Position numbers and translations under genes: made by a program. Positions 47,070-55,710 of a DNA stretch of 64,000 bases are shown here, piece after piece. The stretch spans positions 124,001 through 188,000 of the forward strand of contig CAMCWF010000001.1 of NCBI GenBank assembly GCA_945882095.1, read 5' to 3'. The stretch is from Chryseobacterium gleum (GTDB lineage: Bacteria; Bacteroidota; Bacteroidia; Flavobacteriales_D; Crocinitomicaceae). The first letter of the stretch is position 1; each line of letters opens with the position of its first letter. Under the pieces are notes generated by a model. That model did not search any database. It was not told the origin of the DNA and worked only from the letters and a program-made list of their open reading frames with translations.

Positions 47070-47542
47070 CAATTCATTGATTTAGCCTCGAAGACATCAA
47101 AGGTGAGATCAACGACTTCATGTAATTTTTTTTGGGTAGTTGCCTGTTCAAAGGTAAAGGTATAGGTTCCTTTTTTGGGGAAATCATCGTGCATTAACAA
47201 TTTTGAAAAAGAAACCATTGAACCAGACTTTTTACCTGTCCATTCTCCGGAAGGTTTTGCGGTAATCATTTCGATTGGAAATTTCTTGGATTTACCTAAG
47301 GGACCATCAATGGTAAAAAACATCCAAAGATTTGAATAGGCAAAATCGGTAGTGGTGCGAATGTTCAATATAAAATCGTAGGTCTTGCTGGTATCTTGAA
47401 TGTTGATTTTAAAGGACGGGAATTGCTTTTGAGACCAAGTGCGGTTGGAAAACACTACGGTTTTATTAAACACGGCATCAGAGGTGCAAGAGAACAGCAG
47501 CAACATGGCCGTAACCACAAAAAACAAATGCCTACTTTTCAT
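47069..47542 (-). CDS. gldH: Gliding motility lipoprotein GldH
   Basis: A 157-residue lipoprotein with the signal MKSRHLFFVVTAMLLLFSC. GldH features are KTYDFILNIRTTTDFAYSNLW followed by a tail rich in strands. GldH is needed for gliding and linked type IX secretion in flavobacteria. The ATG at 47542 sits inside the end of ricT, overlapping it by 11 bases. No other gld gene is in the window, so gliding itself cannot be asserted. Confidence 0.9.
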   Translation of the reverse strand: MKSRHLFFVVTAMLLLFSCTSDAVFNKTVVFSNRTWSQKQFPSFKINIQDTSKTYDFILNIRTTTDFAYSNLWMFFTIDGPLGKSKKFPIEMITAKPSGEWTGKKSGSMVSFSKLLMHDDFPKKGTYTFTFEQATTQKKLHEVVDLTFDVFEAKSMN

Positions 47543-48692
47543 TGGTGGCAGGATTGGGTTTGTTTTTATTGGGTTTATACTTCTTCTTTTTATTTTTACT
47601 GGGCTTATTCTTGTTCTCAAAACGTGTCAAACTGTCTTGACCCACTACATTTTCATACCCTACAACCACCTCTTTTTCTACTTCAAAAGCAAAATCTTTG
47701 AGGTCTCTTGGGATGGTTCCAGCTTTGTTTAGTTCTTGAATTTTTTTAACACGTTCTGGCGTAAGCATGATCAAACCTGAATCTTCTGGAAATGCATACC
47801 ACATCATTCGTTTGAAGACATCTGTCTTAATGTGATACGCCTCACCTTTGGTGGTTTTGAGCTTAATTTCTGTCTTTGGAAAGGTTTTGAAAGCCTCCAA
47901 ATACATGTCCAATTCATAATTCAGACAGCACTTTAATTTACCACATTGACCAGCTAATTTCTGTGGATTTAAAGCCAATTGCTGGTACCTTGCTGCGGAG
48001 GTTGACACGGACCTGAAATCGGTAAGCCACGTCGAGCAACACAATTCCCGTCCACATGAACCAATCCCCCCTAAACGCGAAGATTCTTGTCGCGATCCAA
48101 TTTGACGCATTTCAATTCTGGTTTTGAATGCATCTGCCATGTCTTTAATCAATTGACGGAAATCCACTCGGTCCTCAGCGGTGTAGTAGAACGTAGCTTT
48201 CGTAAGGTCACCTTGGTATTCTACATCCGAAATCTTCATGTCTAATCCCAATTTCATGGCAATCGTTCGGGTCTGAAACATCATGTCTTTTTCCAAATTA
48301 CGGCCCTTAATCCAATTGTCAATTTCAGGTTGGGTAGCGATGTGAAGAATTTTTCTTGCTTCTGCATGCTTAAAATTAGGCGACTTCTTTTTGACTTGAA
48401 TTTTCGCCAACTCCCCAACGATGGATACCACGCCGATGTCAAAACCCGGTGCGGCCTCTACCACTACAATGTCTCCCATTTGGAGCGGCAAGTTTTGGAT
48501 GTTTCGGTAAAAATTCTTTCTTGAGTTTTTGAAACGTATTTCTACAATTTCATAAGGTTTTTGGTTTTCAGGCAACGAAATATTTGACAACCAATCGTAT
48601 ACCTCCAACTTACTGCATCCGCCACTGCTACACAAGCCATTGTTTTTACAACCGCCTGGCGTTCCTTCCTTTCCACATGATGCACAACCCAT
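47532..48692 (-). CDS. ricT: PSP1/RicT family protein
   Basis: A 386-residue protein of the PSP1 (YaaT/RicT) family. An N-terminal Cys-rich segment (MGCASCGKEG, SSGGCSK) precedes the PSP1 core with VVVEAAPGFDIGVVSI. GSCGRELCCSTW and GQCGKLKCCLNYE are the conserved Cys motifs. The basic Lys/Asn tail (about 350-386) is low-complexity. In Bacillus RicT joins an Fe-S complex that helps RNase Y mature mRNAs; the Bacteroidetes role is unproved. Next to holB, as is usual. Confidence 0.9.
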   Translation of the reverse strand: MGCASCGKEGTPGGCKNNGLCSSGGCSKLEVYDWLSNISLPENQKPYEIVEIRFKNSRKNFYRNIQNLPLQMGDIVVVEAAPGFDIGVVSIVGELAKIQVKKKSPNFKHAEARKILHIATQPEIDNWIKGRNLEKDMMFQTRTIAMKLGLDMKISDVEYQGDLTKATFYYTAEDRVDFRQLIKDMADAFKTRIEMRQIGSRQESSRLGGIGSCGRELCCSTWLTDFRSVSTSAARYQQLALNPQKLAGQCGKLKCCLNYELDMYLEAFKTFPKTEIKLKTTKGEAYHIKTDVFKRMMWYAFPEDSGLIMLTPERVKKIQELNKAGTIPRDLKDFAFEVEKEVVVGYENVVGQDSLTRFENKNKPSKNKKKKYKPNKNKPNPATNEK

Positions 48693-48721
48693 TGTTATTT
48701 GTTTTCGGTAAAAATAAGCAT

Positions 48722-49840
48722 TTAAGACCTATGAATGAATCGCATGCATTGAAAACACAATTGCGTAAATAGAATTTTTTGATTCGCATTTCGCTCCAAA
48801 TGATAGTAAGCATCGTCAAATTCCGACATAAATTCACGAATGTTTTTGCCATTGATGAAGGGAGAAAACTTTTCAACAAAGCCCAATTCTGATGGCGTAA
48901 GGTTTGCGTTTTGCGCACCCAAATAATTCATTAAAAAGCTCTGTCGTATCATATGTAGGGTATACAACATGAACAACTTTTGGTTTTCCTTGCTTAAACT
49001 GGCGGCTGTTTCCGCCCAATTCATCATCTCAATTACATCCTTCTTGTAGCTGGACCGCATCAATTGAATAAAGAGCTCTCGGTATTCGTCCGTTGCGCCA
49101 CCGTCATGAAAAAATTCCAATGCCTTGCACAAGTCTCCATCGGCGAACCTCGCTATGGCATCCGCCTTTGAGGCTTCCATGCTTTTTTTCTTTTGCAAAT
49201 AAGACGACACATCGCTTTCTAACAACTTGGGAACTTGAATGGATTGCGTTCGGGACTGAATGGTAGCCAAAATGGCTTGTGGATTCTCGACCAACAATAA
49301 AAACAAGGTTTTTGGGGAAGGTTCTTCAAGGATTTTAAGGATCTTATTTGCACAGGAAGGATTCATGGCATCGGCACCAAAAATAACCATCACTTTATAT
49401 CCTCCTTGGTAGGATTTTAGTTTCAGTTTTTGAATGATGGATTCACTTTCCTCAGCGCCAATGATCGGTTTTCTTTCTTTTGAATCAATCATTTGCAGCC
49501 AATCATATTGGGTAAAATACGGGGTTGTCCCGATCATCTTTCGCCAAGTGGGCAAAAAATGTTCGGATGTTTTGGCGATGCCTTGTACCACTGGATAGAC
49601 AAAATGCAAGTCGGGATGCTGAAACGAATTAAGCTGGGTACAAGAAGCGCAATTTCCACAGGCGTCCTGTTCACCCGGGTTTTCACACAACAGGTAGCGC
49701 GAAAAGGCCACCGCCAAAGGAATAGTACCATAACCAGGTTTCCCTACCAGCATTTGGCCATGACCGATTTTGTCGGATTTGACTTCCTGAATGAGTTGAG
49801 CGATTACTTCCTTTTGACCGACGACGTCCTTGAAAAACAT
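48722..49840 (-). CDS. holB: DNA polymerase III subunit delta'
   Basis: A 372-residue clamp-loader protein. MFFKDVVGQKEVIAQL starts the AAA+ domain. The P-loop reads LVGKPGYGTIPLA, lacking the Lys-Ser/Thr needed to bind nucleotide, as in E. coli delta'. A zinc site is C-x8-C-xx-C-xx-C (LLCENPGEQDACGNCASC). ATG 49840 was chosen, five codons inside the longest reading. It loads the sliding clamp together with DnaX and HolA. Confidence 0.93.
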   Translation of the reverse strand: MFFKDVVGQKEVIAQLIQEVKSDKIGHGQMLVGKPGYGTIPLAVAFSRYLLCENPGEQDACGNCASCTQLNSFQHPDLHFVYPVVQGIAKTSEHFLPTWRKMIGTTPYFTQYDWLQMIDSKERKPIIGAEESESIIQKLKLKSYQGGYKVMVIFGADAMNPSCANKILKILEEPSPKTLFLLLVENPQAILATIQSRTQSIQVPKLLESDVSSYLQKKKSMEASKADAIARFADGDLCKALEFFHDGGATDEYRELFIQLMRSSYKKDVIEMMNWAETAASLSKENQKLFMLYTLHMIRQSFLMNYLGAQNANLTPSELGFVEKFSPFINGKNIREFMSEFDDAYYHLERNANQKILFTQLCFQCMRFIHRS

Positions 49841-49892
49841 ATGTAAAAATAGCAATTAAAAACTTCAACCATGGGATTAAAAAAGGAACCTT

Positions 49893-50567
49893 TCAACCCT
49901 CTGCAGAGGCAATCATGACGACGAATTCTCCTTTTATTTCCTTGGATTTGAAGTGCAACAATACTTCTGGAGCTGTGCCCCGAACAAATTCCTCAAACAT
50001 TTTAGAGATTTCCCTTCCGACCACAACCTTGCGCTCCGGACCCATAAACTCGATGATTTGTTCTAAGCATTTTATCAAGCGATAAGGAGATTCATACAAA
50101 ACTACAGTGCAATCCTTGTCCACCAATGCTTTCATTTTTGTTTGCCGTCCTTTTTTATGCGGTAGAAATCCTTCAAAATAAAAACGATCGCAAGGCAATC
50201 CACTTGCCACCAAAGCGGGGACAAAAGCCGTAGGGCCAGGTAAACATTCAACTTTTATGCCTTTTTCGATGCATCCGCGAATCAACAGATATCCGGGGTC
50301 TGAAATGCCTGGGGTGCCTGCATCTGAAACCAAAACAACCATTTCAGCCGTTTCAATTTTATGAAGCATTTCAGCCAATTGTGCATGCTCATTGTGGGTA
50401 TGAAACGAAACCACCCATTTCTGAATGTCTAACAATTTCAGCAGCTTTTTGGTCACACGGGTATCTTCTGCGATTACGAAATCACATTCTTTTAGCATCC
50501 GTATGGAACGCAGCGTAATGTCCTCTAAATTTCCAATGGGGGTAGGAACCGCAATTAAATGTGCCAT
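49893..50567 (-). CDS. rsmI: 16S rRNA (cytidine-2'-O-)-methyltransferase RsmI
   Basis: A 224-residue tetrapyrrole-methylase-fold enzyme. It shows IAVPTPIGNLEDITLRSI, IAEDTRVTKKLL, LVSDAGTPGISDPGYLL and PGPTAFVPALVASGLP. It 2'-O-methylates C1402 of 16S rRNA with S-adenosylmethionine. It is shorter than the E. coli protein (about 286) because the C-terminal extension is missing, which is common. One base separates it from the RDD gene. Confidence 0.95.
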   Translation of the reverse strand: MAHLIAVPTPIGNLEDITLRSIRMLKECDFVIAEDTRVTKKLLKLLDIQKWVVSFHTHNEHAQLAEMLHKIETAEMVVLVSDAGTPGISDPGYLLIRGCIEKGIKVECLPGPTAFVPALVASGLPCDRFYFEGFLPHKKGRQTKMKALVDKDCTVVLYESPYRLIKCLEQIIEFMGPERKVVVGREISKMFEEFVRGTAPEVLLHFKSKEIKGEFVVMIASAEG

Positions 50568-50568
50568 T

Positions 50569-51351
50569 TTATCGGGTTAAATATACATAGTCTTTTAGCA
50601 CCTTTTCGAGAAAAGCCGTTGTGTTCTTCTTGGGCATTTCTATTTCCAATCGCTCACACGTTTTTTGAGTCACCGCGTTGAAAACCTTTGTGATTTCTGC
50701 ATTTCGGTAATTCTTGTATTGCTCAATCACATTCTTAAGATACATAATGTCTTCATCGGTAAAGGAAATCACCTTTTCATACGTAGGTTTATACGTTGTC
50801 GATTCTTGCCTGCTTAGGATGTCCGACAATTTGTATTTTCTTGAAGGACGTGTGCGAATGGCAATGACCGAAACAATCATATCTCCAATTCTCTGGTGTT
50901 TGGGGGAAAGACTCATGGCAAGAAAATCCAACAGGGTGATGAAAGGAATGATGAAAATCCAAACGGGGTTAGAAACCAAAGAAACCCAAAAAAATTCGCC
51001 ACGCATGACCCAGCGCAAAAAATTATCCTGCAAGGTCATCCGATCCCCATTTACCCGAACCATGCGAATGCCCACAGCCATCTTACCCAGCGTTTGCCCG
51101 TTGAAAAAATACTCCATCACAGGTTTGTATAGATAGATAGGCATGTTTACCAAAAGTACCAAGAGCAGCAAAGCCAAATCCAAATCTTGGCTCCAAATAG
51201 AAACATCGTTTAAGAAGGCAAACAACACAATCATGAAATACACATAAATGATTACGGTGTCAATGACATAGGCCAAAGCGCGTTGAACGACCGATGCCAT
51301 TTCAAATTCAATTTTCACATGTTGTGCCGAAAGAAATTCTACTTTTTTCAT
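50569..51351 (-). CDS. RDD family membrane protein
   Basis: A 260-residue membrane protein with the RDD core: QRALAYVIDTVII (helix 1), GQTLGKMAVGIRMV, and HQRIGDMIVS. About four helices lie within residues 25-165, followed by a 95-residue cytoplasmic tail. The family is thought to transport or exchange small ions or substrates; no function is established for this type. It overlaps radA by four bases (ATGA). Confidence 0.88.
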   Translation of the reverse strand: MKKVEFLSAQHVKIEFEMASVVQRALAYVIDTVIIYVYFMIVLFAFLNDVSIWSQDLDLALLLLVLLVNMPIYLYKPVMEYFFNGQTLGKMAVGIRMVRVNGDRMTLQDNFLRWVMRGEFFWVSLVSNPVWIFIIPFITLLDFLAMSLSPKHQRIGDMIVSVIAIRTRPSRKYKLSDILSRQESTTYKPTYEKVISFTDEDIMYLKNVIEQYKNYRNAEITKVFNAVTQKTCERLEIEMPKKNTTAFLEKVLKDYVYLTR

Positions 51352-52709
51352 GCCGCAAAAACCTTTTTAACCACTTCCTCTAACTTTTTACACGTCACCA
51401 CTTCGATGTTGTAGGAATCTTTTTTCAATCCTTTATTGTAAGCCGAAATAAATATGTGGGTATACCCTAATTTTTGTGCTTCCAGGATTCTCGTTTCCAC
51501 TCGATTTACCGGACGAATCTCCCCTGACAATCCAACTTCCGCAGAAAAGGTAAATTCTCTGGGTACAGAAATGTCTGCATTGGAGGACAATACGGCAATC
51601 ATAACTGCCAAATCCACGGCTGGGTCATCCACTTTAATTCCGCCTGCGATGTTTAAAAACACATCTTTGGTCGCCAAACGAAATTGGCATCGCTTTTCCA
51701 AAACCGCCAAAAGCATGTTCAACCTCTTGGCATCATAACCATTGGAAGACCTTTGCGGCGTACCATAAGCGGCGCTGCTCACCAAGGCTTGTACTTCTAC
51801 TTGTAAGGGACGTAAACCCTCAATGGTGGTGCTGATGCAAGAGCCACTCAAGGTCCCGTCTGTATTGGTGATTAATATTTCAGAAGGATTTTCAACCATC
51901 CGCAAGCCGGTGCCCTGCATTTCATAAATACCCAATTCGTTGGTAGACCCAAAGCGATTTTTCACGGTGCGGAGCAAACGATAAAAGTGGTTTCGATCCC
52001 CTTCAAATTGTAAAACCGCATCCACCATGTGTTCTAAAACCTTTGGCCCTGCAATGGAACCCTCCTTGGTGATGTGGCCAATGAGAAAAATGGGGGTATG
52101 TGTAGTCTTCGCATAACGAAGCAATAACGCAGTGCATTCCCTAACTTGACTCACGCTTCCAGGGGCACTTTCTATCGAAGGATTAAAAAGGGTTTGAATG
52201 GAGTCTATGACGAGGATGTCTGGTTTTAGGCTTTCTGACAACGTGATGATTTGAACCACGTCCGTTTCTGTTAGCAATTGACATTGGGTGTTTTCTATTC
52301 CAATGCGCTCGGCACGCATTTTAATTTGTTGTTCACTTTCTTCTCCGGAGACATACAATACCCGAAATTGTTCCTTCACGGCCATTTGCAACAACAAGGT
52401 TGATTTCCCAATACCTGGGTCGCCTCCAATCAAAATGATTTCACCGGGAACAATGCCCCCTCCCAACACGCGGTTTAACTCCAAATCTTTTAAATGGATC
52501 CGAACGGTTTCATTTTGGGTGATTTCATGAATAAAAACAGGGGCCGCATTTTGGGTTTGCTTTGAAAAAGGAATCGATGCATTTTTGGAAACATTGACCC
52601 GCTCTTCGATAAAAGTATTCCATTCACTGCAGGAAGGACATTTCCCTAACCACTTAGGTGCTTCATATCCACAGGATTGGCAAAAAAAAGCTGTTTTGAT
52701 TTTAGACAT
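51348..52709 (-). CDS. radA: DNA repair protein RadA/Sms
   Basis: A complete 453-residue RadA. Zinc finger C10, C13, C24, C27; Walker A GGDPGIGKSTLL (about 95-106); the family motif KNRFGSTNELGIYEM; and a Lon-like C-terminal domain (about 290-453). It is a branch-migration motor that works with RecA at recombination intermediates. It heads a run of up to twelve tightly spaced minus-strand genes. Confidence 0.97.
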   Translation of the reverse strand: MSKIKTAFFCQSCGYEAPKWLGKCPSCSEWNTFIEERVNVSKNASIPFSKQTQNAAPVFIHEITQNETVRIHLKDLELNRVLGGGIVPGEIILIGGDPGIGKSTLLLQMAVKEQFRVLYVSGEESEQQIKMRAERIGIENTQCQLLTETDVVQIITLSESLKPDILVIDSIQTLFNPSIESAPGSVSQVRECTALLLRYAKTTHTPIFLIGHITKEGSIAGPKVLEHMVDAVLQFEGDRNHFYRLLRTVKNRFGSTNELGIYEMQGTGLRMVENPSEILITNTDGTLSGSCISTTIEGLRPLQVEVQALVSSAAYGTPQRSSNGYDAKRLNMLLAVLEKRCQFRLATKDVFLNIAGGIKVDDPAVDLAVMIAVLSSNADISVPREFTFSAEVGLSGEIRPVNRVETRILEAQKLGYTHIFISAYNKGLKKDSYNIEVVTCKKLEEVVKKVFAA

Positions 52710-52811
52710 TAAAACAAAAGTAATTGAATTCTAAAAATTCGTCGCCTTTACTTGGTTTTTATCAACCTTATAAATGTTCAAAAAAAAGTCAAGTTTATTT
52801 TAAAAAATGTG

Positions 52812-52839
52812 TTTGACTATAGCAAAAAAATTAATTTTG
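52812..52839 (+). promoter_or_regulatory. Promoter of the acidic-tail gene
   Basis: A -7 element TAATTTTG (52832-52839) is preceded by TTTG at 52812-52815, 16 bases away. This is the best complete match to the Bacteroidetes -33/-7 pattern that I found in the window. It lies 24 bases before the ATG. Confidence 0.6.
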
Positions 52840-52863
52840 CTCGATAAAACAAAAGCATACAAC

Positions 52864-53223
52864 ATGTCAAAGAGAAGGTCAATTATTAGTTACGACAAAC
52901 TCACCCTAGATCAGAAAAAACAAATCTTAAAAGATTACCCCGATGGGTATATCAATCACCTTACAACCATTAAAACACCTAATGGAGAAGTGCTTGATGC
53001 CCTCATTTGGGAAACAGAAGAAATCATCTACTTGGTTAAAATCAATAAAATTGTTACCAAATCCAAACCCGTAATCGTGGACGATGAAGATGGTTTTGAT
53101 GATGGGTTCGACAAAGATTCAGAATTAAAAGACGATGATGTAGACGATGTGGACGGTGATGATGAAGAGGACGACGATTATGACAAACCTGATGACAACG
53201 AGGCTGACGCAGAAGAAGACTAA
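52864..53223 (+). CDS. Small protein with very acidic C-terminal tail
   Basis: A 119-residue cytoplasmic protein. The folded part (about 1-70) reads MSKRRSIISYDKLTLDQKKQ and then IKTPNGEVLDALIWETEEIIYLVK. From about 73 onward the sequence is almost only Asp, Glu, Lys and short hydrophobic breaks. It may be conserved in Bacteroidetes, but no function can be given. The charged tail recalls RNA polymerase delta subunit by composition only. Single gene with its own promoter and terminator. Confidence 0.8.
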   Translation: MSKRRSIISYDKLTLDQKKQILKDYPDGYINHLTTIKTPNGEVLDALIWETEEIIYLVKINKIVTKSKPVIVDDEDGFDDGFDKDSELKDDDVDDVDGDDEEDDDYDKPDDNEADAEED

Positions 53224-53241
53224 TCCGAGCAAACTTTATTT

Positions 53242-53270
53242 AGTTAAGGGCTTTCTTCCTTAACTTTTTT
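53242..53270 (+). terminator. Intrinsic terminator after the acidic-tail gene
   Basis: AGTTAAGG pairs with CCTTAACT over eight bases, around an eight-base loop, followed by six T. It stands 18 bases after the stop codon. Its tail runs into the TATCTTTG element for deoC. Confidence 0.8.
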
Positions 53271-53277
53271 ATCTTTG
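53270..53277 (+). promoter_or_regulatory. -7 promoter element of the deoC operon
   Basis: TATCTTTG matches TAnnTTTG and lies 23 bases before the GTG start of deoC. It abuts the upstream terminator. Confidence 0.5.
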
Positions 53278-53300
53278 GTTCTGAATCAAATTAAATCTTT

Positions 53301-54212
53301 GTGGCAAAACCTTTTAATCCTTCCAAAGTTTTTTCAAATGTTTCGATAGACAAAGTGGGCGTGGAAGAACGCATCGCACGTTTTCAATCAAGAAGCATAA
53401 AAAACGAAGCCAAACACCAAGGCCTAAGAATGGTCCTTAACATGATTGACTTAACCACTTTGGAAGGGAAAGATACCCCCGGAAAAGTGCGTCAAATGTG
53501 CTACAAAGCCCAACATCTTCATGATGCTTTTCCAGGACTCCCTACCGTAGCCGCTGTTTGCGTATACCCTACCATGGTAAAAATCGCAAAAGATTCCTTG
53601 GTCGGGTCTTCCGTTAAAGTTGCCTCCGTTTCAACCGCCTTCCCTTCGGGACAATCCACCCATCAGGTGAAAATATTGGACACCCAATTTGCCATCGATC
53701 AAGGCGCAGATGAAATTGATATGGTGATTTCCAGGGGAAAATTCTTGGCGGGAGAATATGCCTTTGTATACGATGAAATCGCTGCCATTAAAGAAGTTTG
53801 TGGAAAAACCAGGCTCAAAGTGATTTTGGAAACCGGTGAACTCCCCACTTTAGACATGGTCCGAAAAGCCAGCGACATCGCCATTCATGCCGGTGCCGAT
53901 TTTATAAAAACTTCCACAGGGAAAATTCAGCCCGCTGCCACCATGCAAGTTACCTTTACCATGCTCATGGCGATAAAAGACCATTATGACCGCACAGGCA
54001 TTATGATTGGGATGAAACCAGCAGGAGGCATTTCTAATTCTAAATTAGCGTTGCATAACCTTGTAATGGTAAAAGAAATTCTCGGTAACCAATGGCTTTC
54101 AAATGAGTGGTTCCGCTTTGGTGCCAGTAGCCTCGCCAATGATGTTTTGATGCAAATTGTGAAATCCGAAAACGGAAATTATCAATCTGCTGATTATTTT
54201 ACAATTGACTAA
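53301..54212 (+). CDS. deoC: Deoxyribose-phosphate aldolase (long form)
   Basis: A 303-residue DeoC, which splits 2-deoxyribose 5-phosphate into acetaldehyde and glyceraldehyde 3-phosphate. The Schiff-base Lys lies in DFIKTSTGKIQPAA; other marks are VCVYPTMV, DEIDMVISRGKFL and GMKPAGGIS. About 50 N-terminal residues are longer than in E. coli. GTG is the start. Two ALDH-family genes follow on the same strand; the first would oxidise the acetaldehyde. Confidence 0.95.
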   Translation: MAKPFNPSKVFSNVSIDKVGVEERIARFQSRSIKNEAKHQGLRMVLNMIDLTTLEGKDTPGKVRQMCYKAQHLHDAFPGLPTVAAVCVYPTMVKIAKDSLVGSSVKVASVSTAFPSGQSTHQVKILDTQFAIDQGADEIDMVISRGKFLAGEYAFVYDEIAAIKEVCGKTRLKVILETGELPTLDMVRKASDIAIHAGADFIKTSTGKIQPAATMQVTFTMLMAIKDHYDRTGIMIGMKPAGGISNSKLALHNLVMVKEILGNQWLSNEWFRFGASSLANDVLMQIVKSENGNYQSADYFTID

Positions 54213-54214
54213 AT

Positions 54215-55678
54215 ATGCCCACTAAACCTACCTCCGTTCCTACGGATTGGAACTATGCACCTTCTCCCGAAGGAACAAGCCACATCCAACTGAAAAAAAA
54301 ATATTCGCTTTTCATCAACAATGAATGGGTTGAACCCCTTTCAAATACATATTACCCCACCACAAACCCTGCAACCGAAGAGGTGTTGGCCGAAATTGCT
54401 TGGGCAAACGAAGCGGATGTGGATGCGGCGGTGCGTGCAGCAAGAAATGCATACGACAACACGTGGTCCCAAATGCCTGCCCATGAACGTGGGAAATATT
54501 TGTACCGCATTGCCAGAATGATGCAAGAAAGGGCACGCGAATTTGCCGTTATCGAAACCCTGGATGGCGGAAAAACCATCCGTGAATCACGCGATGTTGA
54601 TGTGCCTTTGGCTTGTAACTACTTTTTTTATTATGCCGGATGGGCAGATAAACTCGAATTTGCTTTTCCAAATCAAAAAATTGAGCCCTTAGGGGTTGCG
54701 GGACAAATCATCCCTTGGAATTTCCCATTGCTGATGGCCGCTTGGAAAATTGCACCTGCATTGGCTACGGGAAACACCGTTGTGTTAAAACCCTCAGAAA
54801 CCACCCCGTTGACCGCCCTGAAACTGGCTGAAATCATTAAAGATTGTGGCCTGCCTCCAGGCGTTGTGAACATCATAACCGGTCACGGAGACACCGGCGC
54901 GGCCCTGGTGAACCATCCCGATGTAAATAAAATTGCCTTCACGGGTTCAACACAAGTTGGAAAAATGATCCAACGCGCCGTCGCTGGCACCCACAAAAAA
55001 ATCACCCTCGAGTTGGGCGGAAAATCCGCAAACATCGTTTTTGATGATGCACCGATTGACCAAGCCGTTGAAGGAATTGTAAACGGCATCTTTTTTAACC
55101 AAGGGCATGTTTGCTGCGCAGGTTCTAGGCTATTTGTCCAAGAAAACATTGCGGCCATCGTCATTCATAAATTAAAAGCGCGGATGGACAGTCTTTACGT
55201 GGGAGATCCCTTGGATAAGAATATAGACATTGGCGCCATCAATTCAAAAAAACAACTCGAAACCATCCAGAAATACATTCAAATTGGAATCAATGAGGGT
55301 GCAGAAATCTATCAAACCGAATGTGTCCTACCTACGAAAGGGTACTTCTGTAAACCGACGCTGTTCCTAAACGTTGCCCAATCCAACGTGATTTCTCAAG
55401 AAGAAATCTTTGGTCCCGTTCTAACCATTCAAACCTTCCGGTCCATTGATGAAGTCATCCAAAAAGCCAACAATTCTCCTTATGGATTGGCAGCGGGTGT
55501 TTGGACAGACAAAGGGTCCCGCATTTTTAACCTCTCTACAAAATTGCGCGCAGGGGTTGTTTGGGCAAACACCTACAACAAATTTGATCCTACCTCCCCG
55601 TTTGGCGGATTTAAGGAAAGTGGTTTTGGCAGGGAAGGAGGACTTCATGGGCTTAGCGCATATGTAAAAAGTGAGTAA
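54215..55678 (+). CDS. Aldehyde dehydrogenase
   Basis: A 487-residue NAD(P)-dependent aldehyde dehydrogenase. NAD-binding IIPWNFPLLMAAWKIAPAL and TGSTQVGK; general base E266 (LELGGKSANIVF); catalytic Cys C300 in FFNQGHVCCAGSR. The C-terminal FGGFKESGFGREGG is intact. It starts two bases after deoC and could turn the acetaldehyde from that reaction into acetate. It is followed by a catalytically incomplete relative. Confidence 0.95.
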   Translation: MPTKPTSVPTDWNYAPSPEGTSHIQLKKKYSLFINNEWVEPLSNTYYPTTNPATEEVLAEIAWANEADVDAAVRAARNAYDNTWSQMPAHERGKYLYRIARMMQERAREFAVIETLDGGKTIRESRDVDVPLACNYFFYYAGWADKLEFAFPNQKIEPLGVAGQIIPWNFPLLMAAWKIAPALATGNTVVLKPSETTPLTALKLAEIIKDCGLPPGVVNIITGHGDTGAALVNHPDVNKIAFTGSTQVGKMIQRAVAGTHKKITLELGGKSANIVFDDAPIDQAVEGIVNGIFFNQGHVCCAGSRLFVQENIAAIVIHKLKARMDSLYVGDPLDKNIDIGAINSKKQLETIQKYIQIGINEGAEIYQTECVLPTKGYFCKPTLFLNVAQSNVISQEEIFGPVLTIQTFRSIDEVIQKANNSPYGLAAGVWTDKGSRIFNLSTKLRAGVVWANTYNKFDPTSPFGGFKESGFGREGGLHGLSAYVKSE

Positions 55679-55710
55679 AATCTAGATTTAGCAACCTAAT
55701 TAGCAAGAAA

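Noticed and set aside
48722-49840. The delta' P-loop lacking Lys as a damaged gene
   Set aside because: Delta' subunits normally have a degenerate nucleotide site; the zinc motif and the rest are intact.
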